A stretch of 7,464 nucleotides of DNA, taken from assembly GCA_017411665.1 (NCBI GenBank), contig JAFQPT010000160.1:1-7464 (forward strand), read 5' to 3'. The translations under genes were made by a program, and so were the position numbers. How positions within the stretch are numbered: the first letter of the stretch is position 1; each line of letters begins with the position of its first letter. The notes under the pieces were generated by a model. It was given only the letters and a program-made list of their open reading frames with translations, was not told the origin of the DNA and ran no database searches. This stretch comes from Oscillospiraceae bacterium. GTDB lineage: Bacteria > Bacillota_A > Clostridia > Oscillospirales > Oscillospiraceae. Below, in pieces: positions 1 through 5,342 of this stretch.

Positions 1-206
1 GCGCACGGGTGAAGTCAGGGATGGAAAACGCCAAGGCCAAGGGCAAGAAAATCGGGAGGCGCCCAACTACCAAGGAGGATATCCCCTCAAACTTCCTGAA
101 GCACTACGCTATCTTTATGGAGGGCAAGATGAATGTGTCGGAACTGGCGCGGGTGTGCGGGCTGAGCAGGCCGACTGTGTACAAGTATATGAAGATGATG
201 GGATGA
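1..206 (+). CDS. Serine recombinase (resolvase/invertase family), C-terminal fragment
   Basis: The reading frame is open at the left edge, so only about the last 67 residues are visible and the catalytic serine domain lies outside. The visible part starts with ARVKSGMENAKAKGKKIGRR, which matches the linker that follows the long E helix in resolvases and invertases (typically RxxxGlxxAkakGkkiGRP). It ends with a helix-turn-helix, MNVSELARVCGLSRPTVYKY, the DNA-binding domain that contacts the recombination site. A GTG at position 9 could be read as a start, but the homology-like sequence continues upstream of it, so it is internal. The frame ends in TGA at 204-206, followed at once by a hairpin. 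Such enzymes catalyse site-specific inversion, resolution or integration; which one cannot be told from this fragment. Family assignment is confident. Confidence 0.88.
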   Translation, partial: ARVKSGMENAKAKGKKIGRRPTTKEDIPSNFLKHYAIFMEGKMNVSELARVCGLSRPTVYKYMKMMG

Positions 207-211
207 AAAGG

Positions 212-234
212 GCCCTCTCGCGGTGCGAGAGGGC
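212..234. terminator. Hairpin between convergent genes, terminator mainly for the minus strand
   Basis: A perfect 10-bp stem (GCCCTCTCGC / GCGAGAGGGC) with a GGT loop lies between the stop of the serine recombinase and the stop of the 240-572 gene. On the minus strand the stem is followed by CCTTTT, so it fits a Rho-independent terminator for the leftward unit. On the plus strand only TAAACT follows, so termination there is less certain. Confidence 0.75.
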
Positions 235-239
235 TAAAC

Positions 240-572
240 TCATAGAATATCTCCAATGGTGATGATGATATTCTTGTTGTGAATCATTAGTTTGTCATCG
301 ATGAAATCAATCTGACAAAAATCAATGGAGTATGCACCATGAAGACCAAGCATGCGATATGCATCAGGGGTAAGAGGCCAAACAATATCGACCTCTTCAT
401 CGCCATGTTTATTTGTGGAAAAGAGAAACTCTATCTCTTCGGAAAATAGAGTTCTTCCTGTGGAGTCTTCTGCATGAATGAATGCATTGTAAATGATGCC
501 ATTTCTATTTTCCACGATGTGATTGCGATGTTTGTATGCACGAATTGCTGCCATTGACTCATGCTTTCCCAT
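240..572 (-). CDS. Hypothetical protein, 110 aa, coupled to the exported DUF6273 protein
   Basis: I do not recognise this protein. It is 110 residues with no signal peptide and no obvious membrane segment. It has alternating hydrophobic and polar stretches suggestive of beta strands (NGIIYNAFIHAEDSTGRTLF, EIEFLF, EVDIVW, KNIIITIG), so a small cytoplasmic beta-rich fold is likely. The start ATG at 572 is supported by AGGGG, whose first A is the last base of the TGA stop of the upstream gene; the spacer to ATG is 7 bases. This tight junction implies translational coupling and a shared transcript from the promoter near 2419-2448. Base composition is visibly AT-richer than gapA. Function is unknown; by position it may assist or regulate the exported partner, which is inference only. 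Confidence 0.75.
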   Translation of the reverse strand: MGKHESMAAIRAYKHRNHIVENRNGIIYNAFIHAEDSTGRTLFSEEIEFLFSTNKHGDEEVDIVWPLTPDAYRMLGLHGAYSIDFCQIDFIDDKLMIHNKNIIITIGDIL

Positions 573-583
573 GTGAATACCCC

Positions 584-2377
584 TCAGTTCGGATTTTTCT
601 TTGCATCGTCAGAAAAAAGCAGTTGCAAGGTGGCTTCATCAGCAACGCCGGTTTGTTTTAACCCATTGACTTTCTGAAAGAGTTTAACCCGTTCGGTGGT
701 TGTGCCATTATACTGGTTGCTAAGGGAAGCACCCGCCGTAAAGTACCCCAATTCCTGCAAACGCTTTTTCATAGTAATAACATCATCGCCCTTGCTGCCT
801 TGCTTAAGGGACTTGTATGTCACTGTAGGGGCAGGTGTAGCAGTGGGGAATGCTGTAGCTGTGGAAGTCGGTATTGGCGTAGATTCTGGAGTAGGTGAGG
901 ACGGCATAGCCGCTTCATCCATAGGGCCATATTGAATCCACAATGCAGGACGAACATTATCTCCTAAGTAATTAACAGTTCGGCCTCTAATGCAGATACC
1001 GCCGTTATAGTCGATTGATGTAGCAGTATCTTGATTTTCGCCGGGAGAACGCAACCACCAACGGCAAAAACCAGAAGAAGTATAGAGCCCTAAGTTCGAT
1101 GCTACAGCTGCACTGGGCTTGCACTGTCTGCTTTTCTCAGAAGGAAGGTATTTTTTCACTTCATTGGGACTCAAAATAAAAATCTTATCTTCAGTGGGTC
1201 TGCCAGGGTTAGTATTATACTCGGAGTTCTTCTCAGCAGAAACCATTACAGTAGGAATTAGGCCTTGTTCTGCCTCGTTGAAAGCTACGTCAAAAAAACT
1301 ATTGTTAAGAGTCTGCCGCAAAGTAGAAACTTCCCAGGTGACATCGGATTTAGAACTGTGATATTTTTCTCTAAAAAGAGCATAGCGACTAATAACCAGT
1401 ATGCGGTTGTTTTCCTTGGCTAGTACTATCCATTCGATGGGGTCTTTGCCGTTTTTGTCATTGTTATCTTGATTGTATGCACCGAAAACAATATAATCAC
1501 CGACATCTGCTTGGGCGTAAGTCTCTGCTAAAGTTTTGACGTAGATGGAATCTGCAATAGAAACGCTATCCTTGTATCCATTCAACGAGATAAAGGCATT
1601 ATAGGCTTCTCTATACTTCTCTTCAGCTATCAAAGCTAGCGCAGCATTGTATTTTTCATCAAGCATAGCAGTCTCACAGGCTTGAATTTTTCCTGCACTG
1701 TCTCTGTGCGTTTTGATTTCTGAAAAAACAGCTATTGCTTCGCTATACTTCCCAGCATTCATTAAGGATACTGCTGAATTATACTTCGTGTCGAGAATTT
1801 GCGTCGTGAGGGCGACATTACATGCGTTGATTTGCGCCACACTATCCTTATAGCCACGAAGCTCCCTAAATGCTTCAATAGCTTCTTCGTATCTTCCAGC
1901 CTGCATTAAGGCCAATGCCGCATTGTAATCCGTAGTTTTGGCTGTCTCAATACGGGTATTTAGTGCCATGATTCGCTCAAAACTATCCAGAAATACAGGA
2001 ATGGTTGAATAAGCCGCTAATGCTGCTTCCATAGCAATCCAATCACTTTCCCCGGCAACATATTCTGTGGCCCGCGCCTGGTAATAGGTAATGCGCATAG
2101 GACAGTCTTTAAATTCTCCCAATGCTTCAAAGGCGGTAATGCCCATATCGAAATAGCCTGACTCGCACAGAGCACAAGCCTTACAATACATTGCCAGTTT
2201 GGAAGCATCCTCGTAGGTGCTGATGCTCTCAAACAATTTTGCCGCTTCGGAATACTTGCTTTGCGCCAGCAATTCCTGGGCCTGATTATAGGTATCCTTT
2301 GCGTCGGCAAAAGCAACCAATGGGAAAAGAAGTAATGTAGCGATTAGTAGTGCAAGCATTTTTTTCATCTGCGTCAT
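584..2377 (-). CDS. Exported repeat protein with TPR-like repeats, DUF6273 domain and peptidoglycan-binding domain
   Basis: The 597-residue protein has clear modules. Residues 4-24 are a signal peptide (Lys pair, Leu-rich core, cleavage likely after AFA, no lipobox cysteine). Residues about 29-68, 149-188, 197-236 and 241-276 are TPR/SEL1-like repeats of the pattern YNxALALxxxGKYxEAIxxFxxLxGYKDS. Residues about 292-482 form a DUF6273 domain (GDYIVFGAY, IEWIVLA, WEVSTLRQTLN, DKIFILSPNE, WWLRSPG, VRPALWI). Residues about 491-520 are a Pro/Thr/Ser-rich linker. Residues about 523-589 match the peptidoglycan-binding domain 1 family (LKQGSKGDDV, LQELGYF, TTTERVKLFQKVNGL, TGVADEATLQLLF). It is therefore likely exported and wall-attached, exposing a domain of unknown role. 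No catalytic site was seen. The start is uncertain: AAAGG lies only 4 bases before the ATG at 2377, and the ATG at codon 4 gives a more usual signal peptide. It is the first gene of a two-gene unit. Confidence 0.9.
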   Translation of the reverse strand: MTQMKKMLALLIATLLLFPLVAFADAKDTYNQAQELLAQSKYSEAAKLFESISTYEDASKLAMYCKACALCESGYFDMGITAFEALGEFKDCPMRITYYQARATEYVAGESDWIAMEAALAAYSTIPVFLDSFERIMALNTRIETAKTTDYNAALALMQAGRYEEAIEAFRELRGYKDSVAQINACNVALTTQILDTKYNSAVSLMNAGKYSEAIAVFSEIKTHRDSAGKIQACETAMLDEKYNAALALIAEEKYREAYNAFISLNGYKDSVSIADSIYVKTLAETYAQADVGDYIVFGAYNQDNNDKNGKDPIEWIVLAKENNRILVISRYALFREKYHSSKSDVTWEVSTLRQTLNNSFFDVAFNEAEQGLIPTVMVSAEKNSEYNTNPGRPTEDKIFILSPNEVKKYLPSEKSRQCKPSAAVASNLGLYTSSGFCRWWLRSPGENQDTATSIDYNGGICIRGRTVNYLGDNVRPALWIQYGPMDEAAMPSSPTPESTPIPTSTATAFPTATPAPTVTYKSLKQGSKGDDVITMKKRLQELGYFTAGASLSNQYNGTTTERVKLFQKVNGLKQTGVADEATLQLLFSDDAKKNPN

Positions 2378-2393
2378 ATTCCTTTCTCATCTA

Positions 2394-2423
2394 TTGATAA
2401 CCGATATTGGTTAATAGTATTGT
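2394..2423 (+). promoter_or_regulatory. Rightward promoter of the XRE regulator, overlapping the leftward promoter
   Basis: TTGATA (2394-2399) is followed after 18 bases by TATTGT (2418-2423). The -10 is weaker than that of the leftward promoter and overlaps it almost completely, because TATTGTA read on the other strand is TACAATA. The two polymerases could not occupy the site together. An operator-like dyad sits in this spacer too. Confidence 0.5.
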
Positions 2424-2439
2424 ACACCGATTTCGGTTA
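2398..2439. promoter_or_regulatory. Pair of operator-like dyads, ACCGATnTnGGTTA
   Basis: Two near-identical 14-base elements, ACCGATATTGGTTA (2400-2413) and ACCGATTTCGGTTA (2426-2439), match at 12 of 14 positions and are 26 bases apart. Each is an imperfect palindrome: 2398-2413 pairs at 7 of 8 positions, 2426-2437 at 5 of 6. The left copy sits in the spacer of the rightward promoter and on the leftward start site; the right copy sits in the spacer of the leftward promoter. The natural candidate ligand is the small XRE protein encoded next door, which would then repress both directions. That pairing is inferred from position. Confidence 0.65.
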
Positions 2440-2448
2440 TTGTGTCAA
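2419..2448 (-). promoter_or_regulatory. Leftward sigma-A-type promoter of the exported-protein unit
   Basis: On the minus strand a perfect TTGACA (2448-2443) is followed after 18 bases by TACAAT (2424-2419). The predicted start of transcription is near 2412, about 35 bases before the ATG at 2377. An operator-like dyad fills the spacer and a second covers the start region, so the promoter is probably repressed under some condition. Confidence 0.75.
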
Positions 2449-2456
2449 TGGACACA
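2441..2456. repeat. Short dyad TGTGTC-AATG-GACACA over the leftward -35
   Basis: A perfect 6-base inverted repeat with a 4-base centre covers the leftward -35 box. It differs in sequence from the two ACCGAT dyads, so it could be the site of a second regulator, or chance. Confidence 0.35.
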
Positions 2457-2479
2457 TTCAGAGATGGTGAGGGGTATGG

Positions 2480-2692
2480 ATGATTTCTTATGAACGGCTA
2501 TGGGAAACCATGCGCAAAAAGGGAGTATCCCAATATGCGCTGATTCATTCCTATGGCATCAGTCCTGCACAAATCACTCGTCTGAAGAGGAACGAAAGTG
2601 TCAGTACACATACCATTGCAATGTTCTGCGAAATACTTTCCTGCCGGGTTGAGGACATCATGGAGTATGTTCCTGATAATGGAGAGTCATGA
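2480..2692 (+). CDS. Small XRE/Cro-CI-type helix-turn-helix regulator, 70 aa
   Basis: The 70-residue protein is almost wholly one DNA-binding domain of the Cro/CI (XRE) type. Residues 1-12 form the first helix (YERLWETMRKKG). Residues 16-37 carry the helix-turn-helix (SQYALIHSYGISPAQITRLK). Residues 41-63 are the closing helices with the common ending CEILSCRVEDIMEYVP. This compact form is frequent in Firmicutes mobile elements. The start ATG at 2480 has AGGGG 5 bases upstream; an ATG at 2476 is in another frame. The gene is transcribed away from the exported-protein unit, and the shared region holds two matching dyads, so it probably represses its own promoter and that of its neighbour. A strong terminator starts 7 bases after the stop, so it is a single-gene transcript. 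The family call is firm; the target is inferred. Confidence 0.88.
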   Translation: MISYERLWETMRKKGVSQYALIHSYGISPAQITRLKRNESVSTHTIAMFCEILSCRVEDIMEYVPDNGES

Positions 2693-2698
2693 AAGCAC

Positions 2699-2726
2699 CG
2701 CTGTCAAGTTTTGATAGCGTTTTTTT
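2699..2726 (+). terminator. Rho-independent terminator of the XRE gene
   Basis: CGCTGTCAA (2699-2707), a GTT loop and TTGATAGCG (2711-2719) form a 9-bp stem with one G-U pair, followed by seven T (2720-2726). This is a textbook intrinsic terminator on the plus strand and isolates the regulator from the next gene. Confidence 0.88.
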
Positions 2727-2733
2727 GATGGAG

Positions 2734-2759
2734 TAAAATTTGTAATACCACAAATTTTA
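2734..2759. promoter_or_regulatory. Perfect 10-bp inverted repeat overlapping a promoter (operator candidate)
   Basis: TAAAATTTGT (2734-2743) and ACAAATTTTA (2750-2759) are exact inverted copies around a 6-base centre. The dyad covers the -35 box and most of the spacer of the promoter at 2740-2768, so a bound dimer would block that promoter. The bound protein cannot be named. The sequence is AT-rich, which raises the chance of fortuitous symmetry, but 10 of 10 pairs is more than expected. Confidence 0.6.
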
Positions 2760-2768
2760 TCGTATAAT
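2740..2768 (+). promoter_or_regulatory. Sigma-A-type promoter of the broken winged-helix gene
   Basis: TTGTAA (2740-2745), a 17-base spacer and a perfect TATAAT (2763-2768) lie about 106 bases before the ATG at 2875. The leader from about 2775 to 2874 is long. It contains a 19-codon open frame (2800-2859) whose TAA stop overlaps the AAAGGAG ribosome binding site of the next gene; that frame lacks a well-placed ribosome binding site of its own and is only a possible leader peptide. Confidence 0.7.
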
Positions 2769-2874
2769 ATAAGTAACAAAGGACGGAACTGCCAAGTTCA
2801 TGGATGAAATCAAATGGGAAGTCATGAATGCGGCGGCGAAGACTTTGATTATGAGTTAAAGGAGATTTTCAATT

Positions 2875-3384
2875 ATGACAACTATTCTACCCGGTCAAAA
2901 GTCTTATCCTAACCAAAGCATTGTAACAATTCACAAACCCCAGTACAAGGAGAACTTCCTGTAGGTCGCTATTGATGAATGGCAGGAAGCCTTCATCAAA
3001 CTACCCCGCATATCCTTCAGTCTATATCTCTATCTATGCGGCAATAAGGATACATATGAACTGGCGCTCAGCTCCGCTGATTTTCAGAAGAGACTGAACG
3101 TATCTGACAGCAGCTATCGCCGTGCGGTAGAAGACCTCCTTGCGGCAGGCTATTTGATGATGCGTAACGACAAAAAGAACACCATGGATTTTTACACCTC
3201 GCCCCAGCCCACCACCTATGTGAAGAAAGAATACAAGAAGAAGCCCGTCACCGACGGCGGGGCCGCAAGCGCGGCGTCTGTATCTATTGAGGAGGCCCCT
3301 TACGAACCGTCAGCCGAAGAGGACGAAGAGTATCGTGAATATCTTGCTTCCTATTCTTCCTCTCCCTATAGGTGGGAGCCCTAA
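2875..3384 (+). pseudogene. Winged-helix, replication-type DNA-binding protein broken by an in-frame TAG
   Basis: A strong ribosome binding site (AAAGGAG, 2858-2864) precedes the ATG at 2875. The frame runs 29 codons (ending HKPQYKENFL), hits TAG at 2962-2964, and then continues open in the same frame to TAA at 3384. The whole unit is about 169 codons. The part after TAG reads as a winged-helix domain (EWQEAFIKLPRISFSLYLYL, LALSSADFQKRLNVSDSSYR, RAVEDLLAAGYLMMR), followed by a short basic stretch (VKKEYKKKP) and an acidic tail. Such N-terminal winged helices occur in plasmid or element replication initiators and related proteins of Firmicutes; I cannot name the family. No good start codon follows TAG until ATG at 3154, which would lose the domain. 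A recent nonsense mutation is the simplest explanation; readthrough, TAG recoding or a sequencing error remain possible. Confidence 0.7.
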
Positions 3385-3401
3385 CCTTCTATTCCTTTTT
3401 C

Positions 3402-3416
3402 ACGCGCGACGCGCGT
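3402..3416. repeat. GC-rich dyad ACGCGC-GAC-GCGCGT
   Basis: A perfect 6-bp inverted repeat with a 3-base centre stands 18 bases after the stop of the broken gene. No T-run follows on either strand, so it is not a typical intrinsic terminator. It may still stabilise the 3' end of the transcript or be a protein site. Confidence 0.4.
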
Positions 3417-3430
3417 AAAATATTTATTAC

Positions 3431-3457
3431 TTATCTATTATTATCTATTTATCTATT
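3431..3457 (+). repeat. Three direct copies of TTATCTATT in an AT-rich tract
   Basis: TTATCTATT occurs at 3431-3439, 3441-3449 and 3449-3457 (the last two share a base), within an AT-rich stretch from about 3417 to 3462. Short repeats beside an AT-rich tract next to a replication-type gene resemble a small iteron origin. The copies are short and low in complexity, so this stays a suggestion. It does not match the DnaA box TTATNCACA. Confidence 0.35.
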
Positions 3458-3651
3458 TCTCTAACCACGCATGAAGAAAATTGCGTCATTTATGGTCAGC
3501 ACAATTTCGCTGATGACAGATGATTATGCACAGGTGATGATTGTTCACACGCGATGTCGCCGGTGAACAAACTATCGTGCCCGGTGTCACCCGTGCCAGA
3601 GCATCTTTCCTGGCATCATCCATGACGGAGACAGATGAATAGGCTACCTCA

Positions 3652-3685
3652 CCCCTCTGCGTTTTCCAGCGCATGAGGGGCTTTT
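3652..3685 (+). terminator. Terminator-like hairpin, plus strand
   Basis: CCCCTCTGCG (3652-3661) pairs with CGCATGAGGGG (3670-3680) with one bulged base and an 8-base loop. CTTTTACTTT follows. It could end transcripts from the broken winged-helix gene about 270 bases upstream, or from a lost gene between them. Confidence 0.6.
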
Positions 3686-3829
3686 ACTTTGTCACAATGT
3701 TTACTGTTGCTTTCGATCTGAACCATCGGCGGGCCGCTATTACATAAATAACTATTTTTCCTTCTTCAAACTCTCTTTCAACAGATGTGACGGGGCCGCA
3801 TTTCTTCGCGCAACTTTTCTCCAGGCAAC

Positions 3830-3855
3830 AAAAAAGACGCAGCCCTATCTGCGTC
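3830..3855 (-). terminator. Rho-independent terminator of the 123-aa gene
   Basis: On the minus strand GACGCAG (3855-3849), a 6-base loop and CTGCGTC (3842-3836) are followed by six T (3835-3830). It lies 17 bases after the TGA of the 3873-4244 gene and makes that gene a single-gene unit. Confidence 0.85.
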
Positions 3856-3872
3856 AACTTTTGATACCACTG

Positions 3873-4244
3873 TCAGGCGGCAATCAATCTCTCTGCCAGC
3901 TTACTGTAGTCATCCATGACATGAAGGATGACTGTAGCCGCAGTAGTAATATACTCTTCAGGCATATCATGGAAATCTGCTATTCTTTCCTGGCTATCCA
4001 GAGCCAAGGCAATTCTCTGGCCCGCGACGTCCAGGCCTTCCCAATACAGGGAAAACAGATTCTCCAAATCAACATCGTCTCCGGTGTACTCAGCACATAA
4101 AGACTTGTCATCCAGGTAGTAGCTCACAGTGTACTCCAGTTCCCGGTTATAGAAGCTAATAAACGGGCTTTCAATCTCCAAACTGTTTAGAACACAGTCG
4201 GATAGGTCAAGGGTATTTCCATATTCAGTAGACAAGCAAAACAT
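3873..4244 (-). CDS. Hypothetical acidic protein, 123 aa
   Basis: I do not recognise this protein. It is 123 residues and strongly acidic, without signal peptide or membrane segment. The N-terminal half looks beta-rich (FISFYNRELEYTVSYYL, SLCAEYTGDDVDLENLFSLY). The C-terminal half looks helical (RIALALDSQERIADF, EEYITTAATVILHVMDDYSK, LAERLIAA). The ATG at 4244 is preceded by AGGAG (4261-4257) at an unusually long spacing of 12 bases, and the spacer with the edge of the binding site forms a small AGTGA-AAAA-TCACT hairpin, which may shorten the effective distance or regulate initiation. The gene has its own promoter (4309-4337) and terminator (3830-3855), so it works as a separate cassette. The same frame stays open for 62 codons after the stop, which may be chance. 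Confidence 0.75.
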   Translation of the reverse strand: MFCLSTEYGNTLDLSDCVLNSLEIESPFISFYNRELEYTVSYYLDDKSLCAEYTGDDVDLENLFSLYWEGLDVAGQRIALALDSQERIADFHDMPEEYITTAATVILHVMDDYSKLAERLIAA

Positions 4245-4308
4245 AGTGAAAAATCACTCCTTACATTATTTTGTTTCAGGTGGGTTCACCCCCCAACCTT
4301 GTAATACA

Positions 4309-4337
4309 ATTATAACCTTTATTTTTGAAGAAGACAA
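4309..4337 (-). promoter_or_regulatory. Sigma-A-type promoter of the 123-aa gene
   Basis: On the minus strand TTGTCT (4337-4332), a 17-base spacer and a perfect TATAAT (4314-4309) are present. The predicted start near 4302 leaves an untranslated leader of about 57 bases before the ATG at 4244. The leader contains a G-rich run (4294-4289) and short self-complementary pieces, but no known riboswitch pattern that I can identify. Confidence 0.7.
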
Positions 4338-4395
4338 ATTTTAACTGCGCCAAATTTTCCTGAATTGGTGATAGGTGACGCCGCCTTTACGCAAT

Positions 4396-4427
4396 AAAAA
4401 AGGCGAAAGACGGCTTGCGTCTTCGCC
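4396..4427 (-). terminator. Rho-independent terminator of the three-paralogue operon
   Basis: On the minus strand GGCGAAGACG (4427-4418), a 5-base loop and CGTCTTTCGCC (4412-4402) pair with one bulge and are followed by six T (4401-4396). It lies 28 bases after the last stop of the operon and before the promoter of the next minus-strand gene, separating the two units. Confidence 0.85.
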
Positions 4428-4455
4428 TATGTGGTGTTAATCATGTCGTTGCCTC

Positions 4456-4803
4456 TCATGTGGACTGTTTCGCTTCCGGGAACTGCGTCAGGAACCAGCG
4501 GCGGACATACATGTATGCGCTATTGTGCATCCGAGCCATCTGCCGCACGGCATCAAACTCTTCCACCAGTTTCGCAGCATTGCTTTGACGATGGATATAG
4601 TCCAGCATATCGTTGTAGGTAGGCATGAACTGCGGCTTGCGAGATGCGACCGTCTTGACTTTGACGGTGAAATCCGGATGCTGCTTGGTCAGTCGGACGA
4701 GCATTTCGTATTCGGTGGAAAAGGGAACAGAGGCCCACTTCAGAAAAAGACGGGACACAACCAGGGTACGGGTATCAAAGCACACAACACAATTCGTATT
4801 CAT
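4456..4803 (-). CDS. Tandem paralogue 3 (distal), hypothetical protein, 115 aa
   Basis: This is the last and shortest of three consecutive genes encoding related proteins of unknown function. Its domain spans residues about 13-110 and aligns to the other two almost without gaps. Positions conserved in all three are F20, K22, A24, E31-Y32, P43, Y63, M66, I70, R87 and W103-F104. It has only a five-residue tail after the domain, whereas the siblings carry 34-46 residues. No signal peptide, membrane helix or metal-binding cluster is visible; the mix of basic and aromatic residues would suit nucleic-acid binding, which is only a guess. The ATG at 4803 is supported by AAAGGA with 9 bases spacing. 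It lies 29 bases after the stop of the middle gene and just before the operon terminator. Confidence 0.78.
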   Translation of the reverse strand: MNTNCVVCFDTRTLVVSRLFLKWASVPFSTEYEMLVRLTKQHPDFTVKVKTVASRKPQFMPTYNDMLDYIHRQSNAAKLVEEFDAVRQMARMHNSAYMYVRRWFLTQFPEAKQST

Positions 4804-4832
4804 AATTCAAATTCCTTTCTACACCTTGTCGA

Positions 4833-5309
4833 TTAGTTGTTCTCAGAAACGTTGTTGTTCTTGGAAGCCTGGGCTTCTTCGGCCTTCTTCTCAGCCTCGG
4901 CCTTGACTTCTGCCTTAGTCTTCGGAATGAAGAAACCTTCCTCGTCAATGTCATCCATGCTGTTATAGTTGGCGTAGTTGTTGAGGAACCAAGCCTTCAG
5001 CTTCAGGAAGGGAGCATCCTGGATTTCAGCCCAAGTGCGCATCCGCTCATACTGCTTCATACGGGCTTCACTATCACGGCAGCGCTTGATAGTTTGCTCC
5101 ATGCGGGTGTAAGTGACAGTATCCCGCTTGTGTTCGTTGTCCTTCTTCAGTTCGACAATCTCCAGGCCGGGGTGGTCTTTCTGATACTGAAGAACCATCT
5201 TGTATTCGGGAGTGCCAAGGCGGGAAGCCTTCTTAACAAAGTTGGTAGTCAGGGACAGGGTGTTGGTCATGGGGTTGTAGGAGCAGCCGCGCACAGAAGT
5301 CATAGTCAT
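4833..5309 (-). CDS. Tandem paralogue 2 (middle), hypothetical protein with charged tail, 158 aa
   Basis: This is the middle gene of the paralogue operon. The conserved domain covers residues about 17-114, with family positions F24, K26, A28, E35-Y36, P47, Y67, M70, I74, R91 and W107-F108. After it comes a 44-residue tail (from about residue 115) rich in Lys, Glu and Ala (TKAEVKAEAEKKAEEAQASK), probably helical or disordered. The longest frame opens at a TTG (5324), but the sequence decides for the ATG at 5309: GGAGG (5322-5318) stands 8 bases before it, and the TTG overlaps that binding site. A second ATG at 5303 is less well placed. The gene lies 33 bases after the stop of the first gene, with no promoter or terminator between. 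Function is unknown. Confidence 0.8.
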   Translation of the reverse strand: MTMTSVRGCSYNPMTNTLSLTTNFVKKASRLGTPEYKMVLQYQKDHPGLEIVELKKDNEHKRDTVTYTRMEQTIKRCRDSEARMKQYERMRTWAEIQDAPFLKLKAWFLNNYANYNSMDDIDEEGFFIPKTKAEVKAEAEKKAEEAQASKNNNVSENN

Positions 5310-5342
5310 TGTTTTTTCCTCCAATTTCTTTGTCGTTATGAA

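Larger units (their letters stand above)
3385..3872. other. Stretch without a convincing gene, 488 bases
   Basis: This interval holds the GC-rich dyad (3402-3416), the TTATCTATT copies (3431-3457), a plus-strand terminator-like hairpin (3652-3685) and the terminator of the 3873 gene (3830-3855). Several short frames look mildly coding-like, such as ATG at 3471 (31 codons) and a minus-strand frame ending at 3684, but none has a ribosome binding site or a recognisable domain. The interval may contain eroded genes. I see no RNA gene in it. Confidence 0.5.

Noticed and set aside
2017..2316. Minus-strand frame of 99 codons inside the exported-protein gene
   Set aside because: It is an alternative frame of the repeat region with Arg/Ile/Trp-rich composition; the real frame gives a signal peptide and repeats.
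584..2377. Diversity-generating retroelement target in the DUF6273 domain
   Set aside because: The domain has a lectin-like look, but no reverse transcriptase, template repeat or duplicated variable region is present in the window.
3431..3457. DnaA boxes or a CRISPR array in the TTATCTATT tract
   Set aside because: The copies do not match TTATNCACA, and they are far too short and irregular for CRISPR repeats with spacers.
3486..3674. Minus-strand frame of 62 codons
   Set aside because: No ribosome binding site, no domain, and its start lies in the stem of the hairpin at 3652-3680.
4299..4307. TTGTAATAC shared with the dyad promoter at 2740-2748, considered as a common operator
   Set aside because: Only nine AT-rich bases match and the inverted arm present at 2750-2759 is not repeated here, so a shared regulator is not supported.
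4357..4366. TTCCTGAATT shared with 7147-7156, considered as attL/attR direct repeats
   Set aside because: A repeated 10-mer is expected by chance in a window of this size, and the flanking bases do not match.
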